A stretch of 22,609 nucleotides of DNA from RHKX01 sp035759925 (lineage in GTDB: Bacteria; Actinomycetota; Thermoleophilia; Solirubrobacterales; 70-9), in the NCBI GenBank assembly GCA_035759925.1, contig DASTTY010000014.1, positions 1 to 22,609 of the forward strand, written 5' to 3'. Of the stretch, positions 6,179 through 13,774 are shown piece by piece. A program made the translations under genes and the position numbers. Position 1 is the first letter of the stretch. Each line of letters starts with the position of its first letter. The notes beneath the pieces are model-generated. The model ran no database searches, was not told the origin of the DNA, and saw only the letters and a program-made list of their open reading frames with translations.

Positions 6179-8821
6179 ATGGGAATGAGGAACCGCCTCG
6201 TAATCACACTGGTGCTCGGAACGCTTCTCGCGGTGCTCGCGGCGGGCGCCGTCGGCGCGCAGTCGACCGGGGTTTCCGTCGACCTCCCGGGCGGCGGCAC
6301 CGTCGACCCCGGCCAGGCCCTGCCGGCGTGCTCGAACCTTCGCGACGACGACGGTGACGGCCTCGTCGACCTCGGCGACCCGGGCTGCTCGAACCCTCTA
6401 GACGGGGATGAGACCAACGCGGCGCCGCCGACGACCACGACCACCACCCCGCCGACGACGACGACCCCGCCGAGCACCACGACCACCCCGCCCTCCTCCT
6501 CGACGACCGACTCGACGACCTCGACCACCGACGACGTCCCGCCGCCCCGGGACGACCCCTCCGACCTTCCCGGCAAGGATCCGTTCAAGGGCGGCGACAA
6601 GGGTGGCCGCTCGTTCTCGGTCGGGAACCCGGACGGCGGCAAGGGCGGCGGCGGCAAGGGCGGATCCGACGAGTCGGACGACCCGAGCTCGATCCCGACC
6701 CCGGAGATCCGCCGGCCCGACGGGGCGCCGACCAACTCCAACCCGACGGTGACGATCGGCGACACCGGCGCCGCCCCGATCGGAGTCCCCAACTTCGTGA
6801 TCGAGCAGTTCTCGATCCCGCCATTCCTGCTCCCGATCTACCAGGCCTGCGGCACCCAGTACGGGGTCCCGTGGGAGGTCCTCGCCTCGATCAACCGGAT
6901 CGAGACCGCGTTCGGGACGAACCTCAACGTCTCGACCGCCGGCGCCCTCGGCTGGATGCAGTTCATGCCCGCGACCTGGGACATGTACGGCGTCGACGCC
7001 AACAACGACGGCCGCAAGGACCCCTACAACCCGGTCGACGCGATCTGCGCCGCGGCCCGCTACCTGAAGGCCGCCGGGGCCGAGGACGACCTCTACCAGG
7101 CGATCTTCGCCTACAACCACGCCGACTGGTACGTCGACGAGGTCCTCCTCTACGCGAAGCAGTACGGGAACCTCCCCAGCGGCCTGGTCGATTCGCTCGT
7201 CGGGCTCACCGAGGGCGCCCACTTCCCGGTCGCCGCGAAGTCCCGCTACGCCGACGACATCTCCGAGCGCGACGCGATCAAGCGCGCCGCCCCGAGCCCG
7301 GCCACGAGCGGCAACGCCGCCGACGTGATCAGCGACTCGCCGACGCGGCGCGGCATCGACATCTACTCGAAGGACGGCGCCCCGGTCGTCGCGGTCAACG
7401 ACGGGATCATCACCAAGGTCGGCCAGAGCAAGCAGCTCGGCCGCTTCATCGTCCTCCGCGACGCCTACGGCAACAAGTACACCTACGCCGGCCTCGGCAA
7501 GATCGCGAAGGCGATCCCGGTCCCCAAGCAGCACTCGCTGACCGCCAAGGACTTCGACCTGATCACGCCCGGCCAGGGCGACAAGAAGCCGAAGGTGTCG
7601 GCCTCGGAGACGACGCGCCAGCAAACGATCCACAACGAGGCCGAGACCGGTCCCGGCGCCGGGAACGGCAAGGGCGAGGGCAAGGGCGGCGGTGACGAGA
7701 AGCAGCGCCGCGGCGGCTCCGGCGGCTCGGCCCCGTCCGGCTCCGGCGGCGTGAGCGACGCCGGCGGCGCCGACAGCACCGAGACGGCCAACACGAACAC
7801 CGAGGACAGCCGCGACCGTCTCTTCGCGCTGCCCAGTCGCAAGGAGAACGGCGGCAACGGCGGCGGCGCCAAGGGCCTCGGCGCCGAGGTCGACGACCTG
7901 CTCGGCCGCGGGATGCCCGGCTACGAGACCTTCAAGTCCTACTTCTCGGGCGTCCTCCAGTTCGACTCGAAGACGATGGACACCGCTCCGCTCCGCAAGG
8001 GCTCGAAGGTCGTCGGCGGCACGATCATCGGCGAGGTCGGGCAGACCGATCCGGATGTCGCCCCCCACCTCCACTTCGAGATCACCCCGACCGGCCGCGG
8101 CGCCCACACGATCGACCCGAAGCCGATCCTCGACGGCTGGAAGCTGCTCGAGGCGACCGCGATCTACCGCGCGGCCGGCAAGAACCCGTTCGACGATCAG
8201 GCTTCGGTCGGGCAGGTGCTGCTCGCCTCGAAGTCGCAGCTGCAGCGCCAGGTGCTCTCCGATCCGCGCCTCGAGATCTACTCGTGCGGCCGCCAGGACA
8301 TCGCCACCGGCCAGATCGACCGTCGCGTCCTCGCGGTGCTCGAGTATCTGGTGGCGCGCGGCTACCGGCTGACGATCACCTCGCTCAAATGCGGCCACAG
8401 CATCATGACCACGTCCGGGAACGTCAGCGCCCACTCGACCGGCGACGCCGTCGACATCGCGATGGTCAACGGGATCCCGATCTACGGCAACCAGGGCAAG
8501 GGCTCGATCACCGAGGCCGTGATCAACGACCTCCTGAAGCTGCAGGGCTCGATGGAGCCGGCCCAGATCATCTCGCTGATGGAGATGGGCGGGCCAACGT
8601 TCGCGATGAGCGATCACGACGACCACATCCACGTCGGCTACACCCCGGACGGCACCGACAACGCCGGCAAGCCGCTGAGCATGCTGAAGCCCGGCCAGTG
8701 GGACAAGCTCCTCAACCGGATCTCCGAGCTCGACCAGCCGACGGTGCCCGTCAAGCCGTCGCAGTACTCGCTGCCCGCCAAGAAGGGCAACAAGGCGAGC
8801 AACGCTCACATCGGCGAGTAA
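6179..8821 (+). CDS. Secreted multidomain cell-wall hydrolase (SLT + split M23-like + M15-like)
   Basis: An 880-residue exported protein. Residues 1-27 are a Sec signal peptide (MRNRLVITL, then Ala-rich, cleaved near GAVGA-QS). Residues 51-78 are a Cys-flanked Asp-rich repeat (RDDDGDGLVDLGDPGC) of calcium-binding style. Residues 82-190 are a Thr/Pro and Gly/Lys linker. Residues 215-330 are a lytic transglycosylase domain with catalytic E242 (IETAFG) and GALGWMQFMPATW. Residues 385-640 are an M23-like domain split by a Gly-rich insertion (about 455-595); its HxxxD is R390-RGI-D394, so a zinc ligand is lost, although H630 and H632 (HLHFEI) remain. Residues 695-825 are M15-like with H752, D759 (AHSTGDAVDI) and DDHIHV (H816/H818). 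It probably remodels peptidoglycan outside the cell. AAGG sits nine bases before the ATG at 6179; AAGGG sits nine before an in-frame ATG at 6185, equally likely. Confidence 0.88.
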   Translation: MGMRNRLVITLVLGTLLAVLAAGAVGAQSTGVSVDLPGGGTVDPGQALPACSNLRDDDGDGLVDLGDPGCSNPLDGDETNAAPPTTTTTTPPTTTTPPSTTTTPPSSSTTDSTTSTTDDVPPPRDDPSDLPGKDPFKGGDKGGRSFSVGNPDGGKGGGGKGGSDESDDPSSIPTPEIRRPDGAPTNSNPTVTIGDTGAAPIGVPNFVIEQFSIPPFLLPIYQACGTQYGVPWEVLASINRIETAFGTNLNVSTAGALGWMQFMPATWDMYGVDANNDGRKDPYNPVDAICAAARYLKAAGAEDDLYQAIFAYNHADWYVDEVLLYAKQYGNLPSGLVDSLVGLTEGAHFPVAAKSRYADDISERDAIKRAAPSPATSGNAADVISDSPTRRGIDIYSKDGAPVVAVNDGIITKVGQSKQLGRFIVLRDAYGNKYTYAGLGKIAKAIPVPKQHSLTAKDFDLITPGQGDKKPKVSASETTRQQTIHNEAETGPGAGNGKGEGKGGGDEKQRRGGSGGSAPSGSGGVSDAGGADSTETANTNTEDSRDRLFALPSRKENGGNGGGAKGLGAEVDDLLGRGMPGYETFKSYFSGVLQFDSKTMDTAPLRKGSKVVGGTIIGEVGQTDPDVAPHLHFEITPTGRGAHTIDPKPILDGWKLLEATAIYRAAGKNPFDDQASVGQVLLASKSQLQRQVLSDPRLEIYSCGRQDIATGQIDRRVLAVLEYLVARGYRLTITSLKCGHSIMTTSGNVSAHSTGDAVDIAMVNGIPIYGNQGKGSITEAVINDLLKLQGSMEPAQIISLMEMGGPTFAMSDHDDHIHVGYTPDGTDNAGKPLSMLKPGQWDKLLNRISELDQPTVPVKPSQYSLPAKKGNKASNAHIGE

Positions 8822-8951
8822 CGACCGGGTCGCCGCCCTGGCCGCTCCGCCCCTTCTCCCCTTCGCCCAGCTAGATCTGCCCGGCAGGCTCGGTCCCGGC
8901 GACGGCCGCTACCTCGTCCGTCCGCCCGGCGACGAGGACGCCGAGCCCGAC

Positions 8952-9671
8952 GTGCTCGTCCTGACGACCCTCGGCGCGCCCCGGTCCGCCCCGCGCCTGC
9001 GCCGCGGCAAGCCGCAGCCCCTGCCCGACGTGCCCGGCGCCCCTCCCCTCCCGCTGACCCGGGTCACGCTGATCCGGCCGCGGCCATTCGCCGACGAGGA
9101 CGCCGCCGCCCGCTGGCTCCGCGACGTCGGCGCCGACCGCGACGTCTGGAGCCGGCTCGCCCGCGAGGCGGCCGCGGAGCTGAACCGGCTGCTGCACGCC
9201 TACCGGACCGCGGCGGGCGATCCGCACGTCGCCGACGTCGATCCCGCCCGCGCGGTTGCGATCCGGTTCGGCTACGGCAGCGGCGACGAGGTGGCCGACG
9301 GCCGCTGGAGCGCCGCCAGCGAGCTCCCCGATCAGGAGCGGCAGCGGCTGATCCAGCGCGACTACGAGGCCCTGCGGCCGGAGGAGCGGGTGGCGGCGGT
9401 GCTCGGCGGCCGCGAGTCGGTGGCCGCCTGGGAGGTGCTCGTCGTCCGCGCCCGCGGGGACCTCGACGCCGGCAGGACGGGTGCCGCGGCGCTCGGCCTG
9501 AACGCGGCGCTGCGGGCGCTGGCCGCCTCCGGCGCCGACGTCGGAGCGGCAGCCGAAGCCGCGGCGGCGGGCGAGCGCGAGGTCCTCGCCGGCCGCGAGC
9601 CCGACCGGGCCGGCATCGAGGCCGCCCTCCGCGACGCGGAGAGGGAGATCAGAAGCCGCGCACGCGGCTGA
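8952..9671 (+). CDS. Conserved-looking protein of unknown function; true N-terminus likely upstream
   Basis: I do not recognise this 239-residue protein. It is rich in Ala, Arg, Glu and Asp, with helical segments (WSRLAREAAAELNRLLHAYR, then LPDQERQRLIQRDYEALRP) and VAIRFGYGSGDEVADGRW in the middle. There is no signal peptide or membrane segment. The GTG at 8952 is the first usual start codon after an in-frame stop at 8685. Coding character clearly continues about 40 codons further upstream (PGDGRYLVRPPGDEDAEPDV just before the GTG, with strong G/C third positions). The real start is thus probably near 8829-8838, just after the hydrolase stop, on a rare codon such as CTG at 8838, or the start has been hidden by a sequence change. 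It follows the hydrolase closely and is probably co-transcribed. Confidence 0.7.
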   Translation: MLVLTTLGAPRSAPRLRRGKPQPLPDVPGAPPLPLTRVTLIRPRPFADEDAAARWLRDVGADRDVWSRLAREAAAELNRLLHAYRTAAGDPHVADVDPARAVAIRFGYGSGDEVADGRWSAASELPDQERQRLIQRDYEALRPEERVAAVLGGRESVAAWEVLVVRARGDLDAGRTGAAALGLNAALRALAASGADVGAAAEAAAAGEREVLAGREPDRAGIEAALRDAEREIRSRARG

Positions 9672-9715
9672 TCCGCTCCCATCGTGAGAGCACCGAACGG
9701 GGGGACTGACCTCGC

Positions 9716-10498
9716 TCAGCCCAGCGCCGCGCGCACCGCGGTCAGCTCCTCGGCCACGTCGCCGTCGAGCTTTACGGTCGCCTCGCGGTCGTAGGGCGTC
9801 GGGCCCTTGGTGACGATCGCGACGTCGCCGCCGTTGGCGAGGGTCAGCTCGGGCAGGCCGGCGGCCGGGAAGACCTCGAGCGAGGAGCCGATGCAGATCA
9901 TCAGCTCGGCGCCGGCCGCGAGCTCGCGAGCCCGCTCGATCGCGGCAACCGGGAGCATCTCGCCGAACAGGACGACGTCGGGTTTGACGAGACCTGGGCA
10001 GACGTCGCAGACGGCGATCCCGCGGCCGTCGAAGAGCGCTTCGACCTCGTCGAGCCCGTAGCTGCGTCCGCAGGTGATGCAGCTCGAGGTCGCGATCGAG
10101 CCGTGGACCTCGATCAGCTCGCGGGTCCCGGCGGCCCGATGGAGGCGGTCGATGTTCTGGGTGACCACCGCAGCGAGGAGGCCTCGCTCCTCGAGCGTCG
10201 CCAGCGCCTCGTGCGCCGGGTTCGGCCGCTTGTCGGCGAGCATCCCGAACCGGGGACGGTAGAACTGCCAGAACCGCTGCGGGTCGCGGCGGAAGGCTTC
10301 GATCGAGGCGACCTCGCAGGGATCGACGTCCGACCAGATCCCCTCTCCGGGGGTCCGGAAGTCGGGGATCCCCGACGGCACGCTGACCCCCGCGCCGGTC
10401 AGCGCGACGGTCGAAGCACTGCGGCCGATCAGCTCCGCCAGGCGCTCGACGCCCGTTGCAACGCTCGAGCCTCTCATGGCCGCCGAGCGCATGCTCAC
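9716..10498 (-). CDS. cobB: NAD-dependent protein deacylase (sirtuin, SIR2 family)
   Basis: A 260-residue sirtuin that removes acyl groups from lysines, using NAD and producing O-acyl-ADP-ribose and nicotinamide, in the cytoplasm. NAD-binding GAGVSVPSGIPDFR (about 35-48), TQNIDRLH (113-120), catalytic H132 (VHGS), the zinc pair C140/C143 and C164/C167, and GSSLEVFPAAGLP (about 194-206) are all present, so it should be active. The GTG at 10498 overlaps the stop of the fatty-acid oxidation gene as GTGA and has GGAG six bases upstream; an ATG at 10492 is the alternative. The frame stays open upstream through the preceding gene, which is an antisense-frame artefact. In bacteria sirtuins activate acyl-CoA synthetases, so coupling to a beta-oxidation enzyme is sensible. 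The symbol is by family only. Confidence 0.92.
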   Translation of the reverse strand: MSMRSAAMRGSSVATGVERLAELIGRSASTVALTGAGVSVPSGIPDFRTPGEGIWSDVDPCEVASIEAFRRDPQRFWQFYRPRFGMLADKRPNPAHEALATLEERGLLAAVVTQNIDRLHRAAGTRELIEVHGSIATSSCITCGRSYGLDEVEALFDGRGIAVCDVCPGLVKPDVVLFGEMLPVAAIERARELAAGAELMICIGSSLEVFPAAGLPELTLANGGDVAIVTKGPTPYDREATVKLDGDVAEELTAVRAALG

Positions 10499-12498
10499 TT
10501 GCCGCTCCACTTCGGCGTCCGCTTGCCGAGGAAGGCGCCGATGCCCTCCTTGGCGTCCTCGCTGAAGAACGCCGCAGCGAAGCCGGCCTTCTCGGCCTCG
10601 ATGCCTGCGTCGAGGTCGCCCTTGTGGGAGACCTTCTTGATCTGCGCGACCGCGATCGGCGCCTGCCCGGCGAGCTTGCGCGCGAAGGCGAGCGCCGTGT
10701 CGAACATCTCGTGATCGGGCGCGATGTGGTTGACGAGGCCGACCTCGTAGGCCTCGCCGGCGGTGATCGCGTCGCCGATCATGTTCATCTCGAGCGCCTT
10801 CTGCGGCCCCACCAGTCGCGGCAGCCGCTGGGTGCCGCCGAAGCCGGGGATGATCCCGAGCTTCACCTCGGGCTGCCCGAACACGGCCGACTCGGCGGCG
10901 ATCCGGACGTCGCAAGCCATCGCCAGCTCGCAGCCGCCGCCGAAAGCCAGCGAGTTGACCGCGGCGATCGTCGCGATCCCCTCGGTGCCGAACTCGCGGA
11001 GCAGCGCGTGGCCGTCCTCGATCAGCTCGGCGCCGGAGCTCTCGTCCATCTTCGTGAACGCCTTGATGTCGGCGCCGGCTGAGTAGACGAGCGGGATCGA
11101 CGAGGCGATCACCATCGCGTGGATCGAGTCGTCGGCCTTGAGCTTCTCCCAGACCGTGCGCAGGTCGACGATCACCTGCGGGCTGATCGAGTTCATCGGC
11201 AGGTTCGCGAGCCAGGCGATCGCGACGCCGCCGTCGCGGGTCTCGAGCTTGATCGTCTCGGTCTGATCGCCTTCGTCCGCCTGCGGGTAGGCGTAGAAGC
11301 CCTGGCCGCTCTTGGCGCCGAGCCGGCCCTGGGCGACGAGGCGCTTCAGGGTCACCGGGACCGTGAACCGGTCCGGATGCTGCTCGGCGAGGTTCTCGAG
11401 CTTCTCGAGGATGACGTCGAGGCCTTCGACGTCGGCCTTCCAGAACGGCGGCAGCAGCCCGCGGCGCGGGTCGAGGCCGGCGCCGGCCATCATCCCGACG
11501 TCGATCTCGCGGACCGTGCAGACGTCCTCCTCGAGGATCAGGCAGGCCTCGACGAGCGCCTTCAGCGAGAACATCTCGACGAGCGCGTCGACGTCGGGCT
11601 CGGCGTCGCCCTCGATGTTCGGCTCGCCGTCCTTGTAAGAGCCCTCGCCGCCGCTCTTCGCGCCGAACTTGCCCTCGGCGACGAGCTTCTCCATGCCCGG
11701 GTGGACGTAGAAGCGGTCGCCGTAGGACTCGCGGAGGTGCTCGGCGACGTGCAGGACGGTGTCGAGACCGAGGAAGTCGGTGAGGATGAACGGTCCCATC
11801 GGCGCCGCGTTGGCGGCGGCGATGCCCTCGTCGATGCTCTTGATCGACAGGCCCTTCTCGTGCTGCTCGCGCCAGACCTCGGCGACCGAGGAGTTGAGGA
11901 TCCGGTTGACGACGAAGCCGGGGACCTCGTCGCAGACGATCGGCTGCTTCTTGATCGCCTGGGCGAAGTTGAACGCCGTTGCAACCGTCTCGTCGGAGGT
12001 CTCCTCGCCGCGGACGATCTCGAGCAGCGGCATGATCGAGGCCGGGTAGAAGAAGTGGAAGCCGACGACCTTGTCGGGTCGCAGCGTCGCGTCGCCCATC
12101 TCGGTGATCGAGAGCGAGGACGTGTTCGAGCTGATCACCGCGTGGCCGGGCGTCACGGCGTCGAGCTCGGCGAAGACCGACTGCTTGATCTCCATCCGCT
12201 CCGGGGCGGCCTCGATGACGAAGTCGACGTCGCCGAACGACGAGTAGTCGGTCGTCCCCTCGATCCGGCCCATGACCTCCTCGAGGCGGGCGTCGGCCTG
12301 TTCCTGGGTCAGCTTCTCCTTGCCGACGAGCTTGTCGAGCTGGCCCTTGGTGACCTCGCGGGCCTTGTCGAGCCCGTGATCGACGAACTTCTGGTCGATG
12401 TCCTTGAGGACGACGTCGATGTCGGCCGCGGCGATCGACTGGGCGATCTCACCGCCCATCGTGCCGGCGCCGACGACTGCAGCCTTGAAGACGAACAT
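10495..12498 (-). CDS. Bifunctional 3-hydroxyacyl-CoA dehydrogenase / enoyl-CoA hydratase
   Basis: A 667-residue fusion that hydrates enoyl-CoA and oxidises the resulting 3-hydroxyacyl-CoA with NAD. Residues 1-190 form the NAD domain: GAGTMGGEIAQ (10-20), SSNTSSL (123-129), catalytic H148 (GFHFFYP) with E160, and N198 (PGFVVNRI). Residues 191-405 hold two C-terminal dehydrogenase repeats (GKFGAKSGGEGSY and GRLGAKSGQGFYAY end each). Residues 415-667 are a crotonase domain with SAGADIKAF (473-481) and both catalytic glutamates, E524 (GGGCELA) and E544 (GQPEVKLGI). The domain order is the reverse of FadB/FadJ and matches the dehydrogenase-crotonase fusions of archaea such as Metallosphaera. The ATG at 12498 has AGGAG four bases upstream. 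It lies 34 bases after the SRPBCC gene and is coupled to the sirtuin. Confidence 0.93.
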   Translation of the reverse strand: MFVFKAAVVGAGTMGGEIAQSIAAADIDVVLKDIDQKFVDHGLDKAREVTKGQLDKLVGKEKLTQEQADARLEEVMGRIEGTTDYSSFGDVDFVIEAAPERMEIKQSVFAELDAVTPGHAVISSNTSSLSITEMGDATLRPDKVVGFHFFYPASIMPLLEIVRGEETSDETVATAFNFAQAIKKQPIVCDEVPGFVVNRILNSSVAEVWREQHEKGLSIKSIDEGIAAANAAPMGPFILTDFLGLDTVLHVAEHLRESYGDRFYVHPGMEKLVAEGKFGAKSGGEGSYKDGEPNIEGDAEPDVDALVEMFSLKALVEACLILEEDVCTVREIDVGMMAGAGLDPRRGLLPPFWKADVEGLDVILEKLENLAEQHPDRFTVPVTLKRLVAQGRLGAKSGQGFYAYPQADEGDQTETIKLETRDGGVAIAWLANLPMNSISPQVIVDLRTVWEKLKADDSIHAMVIASSIPLVYSAGADIKAFTKMDESSGAELIEDGHALLREFGTEGIATIAAVNSLAFGGGCELAMACDVRIAAESAVFGQPEVKLGIIPGFGGTQRLPRLVGPQKALEMNMIGDAITAGEAYEVGLVNHIAPDHEMFDTALAFARKLAGQAPIAVAQIKKVSHKGDLDAGIEAEKAGFAAAFFSEDAKEGIGAFLGKRTPKWSGK

Positions 12499-12532
12499 TC
12501 CGCTCCTAACGTGGGTCTGGGGGTCCGCAAGG

Positions 12533-12982
12533 CTACCCGTTCGACTCGAGCCGAAGGGCGTCGAGCGAGCGCTCCAGCGACCGCCGCATCTGGCTGCGGA
12601 TGAAGAGCAGATCGGTGACCGGGGAGAGGATGCCGCCGCCGCTGATCTCGTACTCGAGACGCTGGGTGACGCTCGTCAGGCGCTCGTCGCCGCCGGGCAC
12701 GATCGCGAACTCCGTCGCGAGGCGGCCGCGCGATTCCGGGTCCTCGTACTCGATCCGGTGCAGCGAGCGCGGCTCGTGGTCGAGGACGCGCTCGCGGACC
12801 TGCCCGCGCCCGGCCGCGGTCGATCGCCAGACGAGCTCCCCGCCCGGCTTCGGATAGCCGGCCGCGGAGACGACCGCGGCGAAGCCGTCCACCCAGGCCG
12901 GCCAGCGATCGCGGTCGAAGTAGAGGTCCCAGACCTCGGCGAGGGCGGCCGGTATCTCGACCGACGCCTCAACCTTCGCCAT
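12533..12982 (-). CDS. SRPBCC (START/polyketide-cyclase-like) family protein
   Basis: A 149-residue protein of the helix-grip SRPBCC fold, which encloses a hydrophobic ligand pocket. The opening AKVEASVEIPAALAEVWDLY and the following DRWPAWVDGF match the first strand and helices of the family. The last helix ends SQMRRSLERSLDALRLE, as usual. The bound ligand and any activity are unknown. The ATG at 12982 lies inside the end of the padR gene (14-base overlap), so the two are translationally coupled. A common arrangement is a PadR sensor with a small ligand-binding partner gene. It may bind a lipid or aromatic inducer, but that is inference. Confidence 0.85.
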   Translation of the reverse strand: MAKVEASVEIPAALAEVWDLYFDRDRWPAWVDGFAAVVSAAGYPKPGGELVWRSTAAGRGQVRERVLDHEPRSLHRIEYEDPESRGRLATEFAIVPGGDERLTSVTQRLEYEISGGGILSPVTDLLFIRSQMRRSLERSLDALRLESNG

Positions 12983-13424
12983 AGATCTCGCGCTGGATCA
13001 GGGTGACGGTGCGGATCATCGACTCGAGGAAGGGAGCGAGCTCCTCGCGGAGCCGGTCGTACTCCTCGCGGCCGGCATCGGTGATCGAGTAGAAGCGTCT
13101 GGTCCTGCGGTCGGGATGCTCCCAGCGCCCGGCGATCATCCCGCGCTTCTCGAGCTGGCGGAGGAGCGGGTACATCGTGTTCGGGTTGACGGTGATCACG
13201 CCCTGCGTGATCGCCTCGATGTCCTCGATCAGGCGGTTCCCGAACGTCGGCTCGCGGCCGACGAGGTGGAGGACGAGGAGCGGAAAGACGTCGCGGCGGC
13301 GCAGCTCGCCGCCGAAGACGTCGGAGGCGCGGCCCGCCGCCCGCCGCCGCTTGCGGCCGCGCTCGGTCGCCCTCGTCGCCTCGGCGACCGCTTCGGCCAT
13401 CGGCTTCGAATGACCATCGGCCAT
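12969..13424 (-). CDS. PadR family transcriptional regulator
   Basis: A 151-residue winged-helix repressor. The N-terminal 30 residues are basic (RATERGRKRRRAAGRA). The PadR domain follows: DVFPLLVLHLVGREPTFGNR, IEDIEAITQGVITVNPNTMY, PLLRQLEKRGMIAG, then the wing WEHPDRRTRRFYSITDAG. A C-terminal helix would form the dimer. I chose the ATG at 13424 because TATAGT ends seven bases before it (13433-13438), which predicts a leaderless mRNA starting there. In-frame starts at 13442 (ATG, which would lie in the -10 box) and 13400 are possible. It heads a compact operon with the SRPBCC, dehydrogenase/hydratase and sirtuin genes and likely controls them. Its operator is not identified. Confidence 0.85.
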   Translation of the reverse strand: MADGHSKPMAEAVAEATRATERGRKRRRAAGRASDVFGGELRRRDVFPLLVLHLVGREPTFGNRLIEDIEAITQGVITVNPNTMYPLLRQLEKRGMIAGRWEHPDRRTRRFYSITDAGREEYDRLREELAPFLESMIRTVTLIQREIYGEG

Positions 13425-13432
13425 CGGGGCGA

Positions 13433-13438
13433 CTATAG
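13433..13438 (-). promoter_or_regulatory. -10 element for padR operon
   Basis: On the minus strand TATAGT is followed by CGCCCCG and ATG, placing the transcription start at or beside the start codon. It differs from the consensus TATAAT at a single base and is a rare AT-rich spot here. No -35 hexamer stands at 16-18 bases; TTGCAA is present but 23 bases away. Confidence 0.5.
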
Positions 13439-13526
13439 GCATTGGATGGTGGCGCGCCGCTTGCAAGCCCGTCCACGGACCCTCCCGGGGCTCAAGCTCC
13501 GCGGCCCGGAGCCCGATACCGGCGGG

Positions 13527-13656
13527 TGCAGAGGTCGGTGGATCGCCCGTAGGGCGCGCGCCAGAGAAGGAGCGTGACCAGGGCCAGCGAGGGCCCCGGG
13601 TGAGCGGTGAGACAAGACGTCGGGCCGGCCCACCGGTCGAATCCCCGGCCTCTGCA
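13527..13656 (+). ncRNA. Candidate structured RNA, 130 bases, unknown family
   Basis: The ends pair as a 12-bp stem: TGCAGAGGTCGG (13527-13538) with CCGGCCTCTGCA (13645-13656), with one G-U pair. Inside are further self-complementary stretches: CGCCC-GTA-GGGCG, GGGCC followed by GGCCC across AGCGAG, GGGCCGGCCC, and CCGG-TCGAATCC-CCGG near the end. The purine-rich joins (CAGAGAAGGAGCG and GTGAGACAAGACG) are unpaired, as is common in folded RNAs. The 3' part has the tRNA-like string GGTCGAATCC, but a proper T stem cannot be formed. Because the fold is mostly inverted repeats, the strand is not certain. It may be a new RNA, a tRNA relic or a DNA repeat. Confidence 0.35.
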
Positions 13657-13659
13657 TTT

Positions 13660-13738
13660 CGCTCGCGGCTTCGCCGGTCGCTCGAGTGCGCTCGCCTACG
13701 GCTCGCTGACAGGCCGCTCGCGGCTTCGCCGCTCGCTC
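13660..13738. repeat. GCTCG-rich repeat cluster
   Basis: The 17-mer CGCTCGCGGCTTCGCCG occurs twice, at 13660-13676 and 13715-13731, 55 bases apart. Between and after them GCTCG recurs several more times at 9-20 base intervals. Each 17-mer contains a small stem-loop (GGC-TTC-GCC core). No protein-like reading is visible. Confidence 0.6.
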
Positions 13739-13764
13739 ACAGAGGACAGGCTCCTGTCCTCTGT
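13739..13764. repeat. 12-bp perfect inverted repeat with 2-base spacer
   Basis: ACAGAGGACAGG (13739-13750) and CCTGTCCTCTGT (13753-13764) are exact inverted copies separated by CT. The right arm is followed by a second copy of CCTCTGT and then CCCCC. No T-run follows, so it is not a typical terminator. It may be part of an intergenic palindromic repeat family. Confidence 0.65.
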
Positions 13765-13774
13765 CCTCTGTCCC

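Noticed and set aside
6425..6545. Tandem DNA repeat in the hydrolase gene
   Set aside because: The short CCG/ACG/ACC pattern encodes the Thr/Pro linker and is explained by protein composition.
10499..10915. Long N-terminal extension of the sirtuin
   Set aside because: It lies within the hydratase gene in another frame and has low-complexity Arg/Gly sequence. The GTG at 10498 has a ribosome site.
13527..13656. A tRNA gene suggested by GGTCGAATCC and the terminal stem
   Set aside because: No 5-bp T stem can be formed around that loop, there is no D or anticodon arm in the right place, and the 130-base span is too long for a standard or Sec tRNA.
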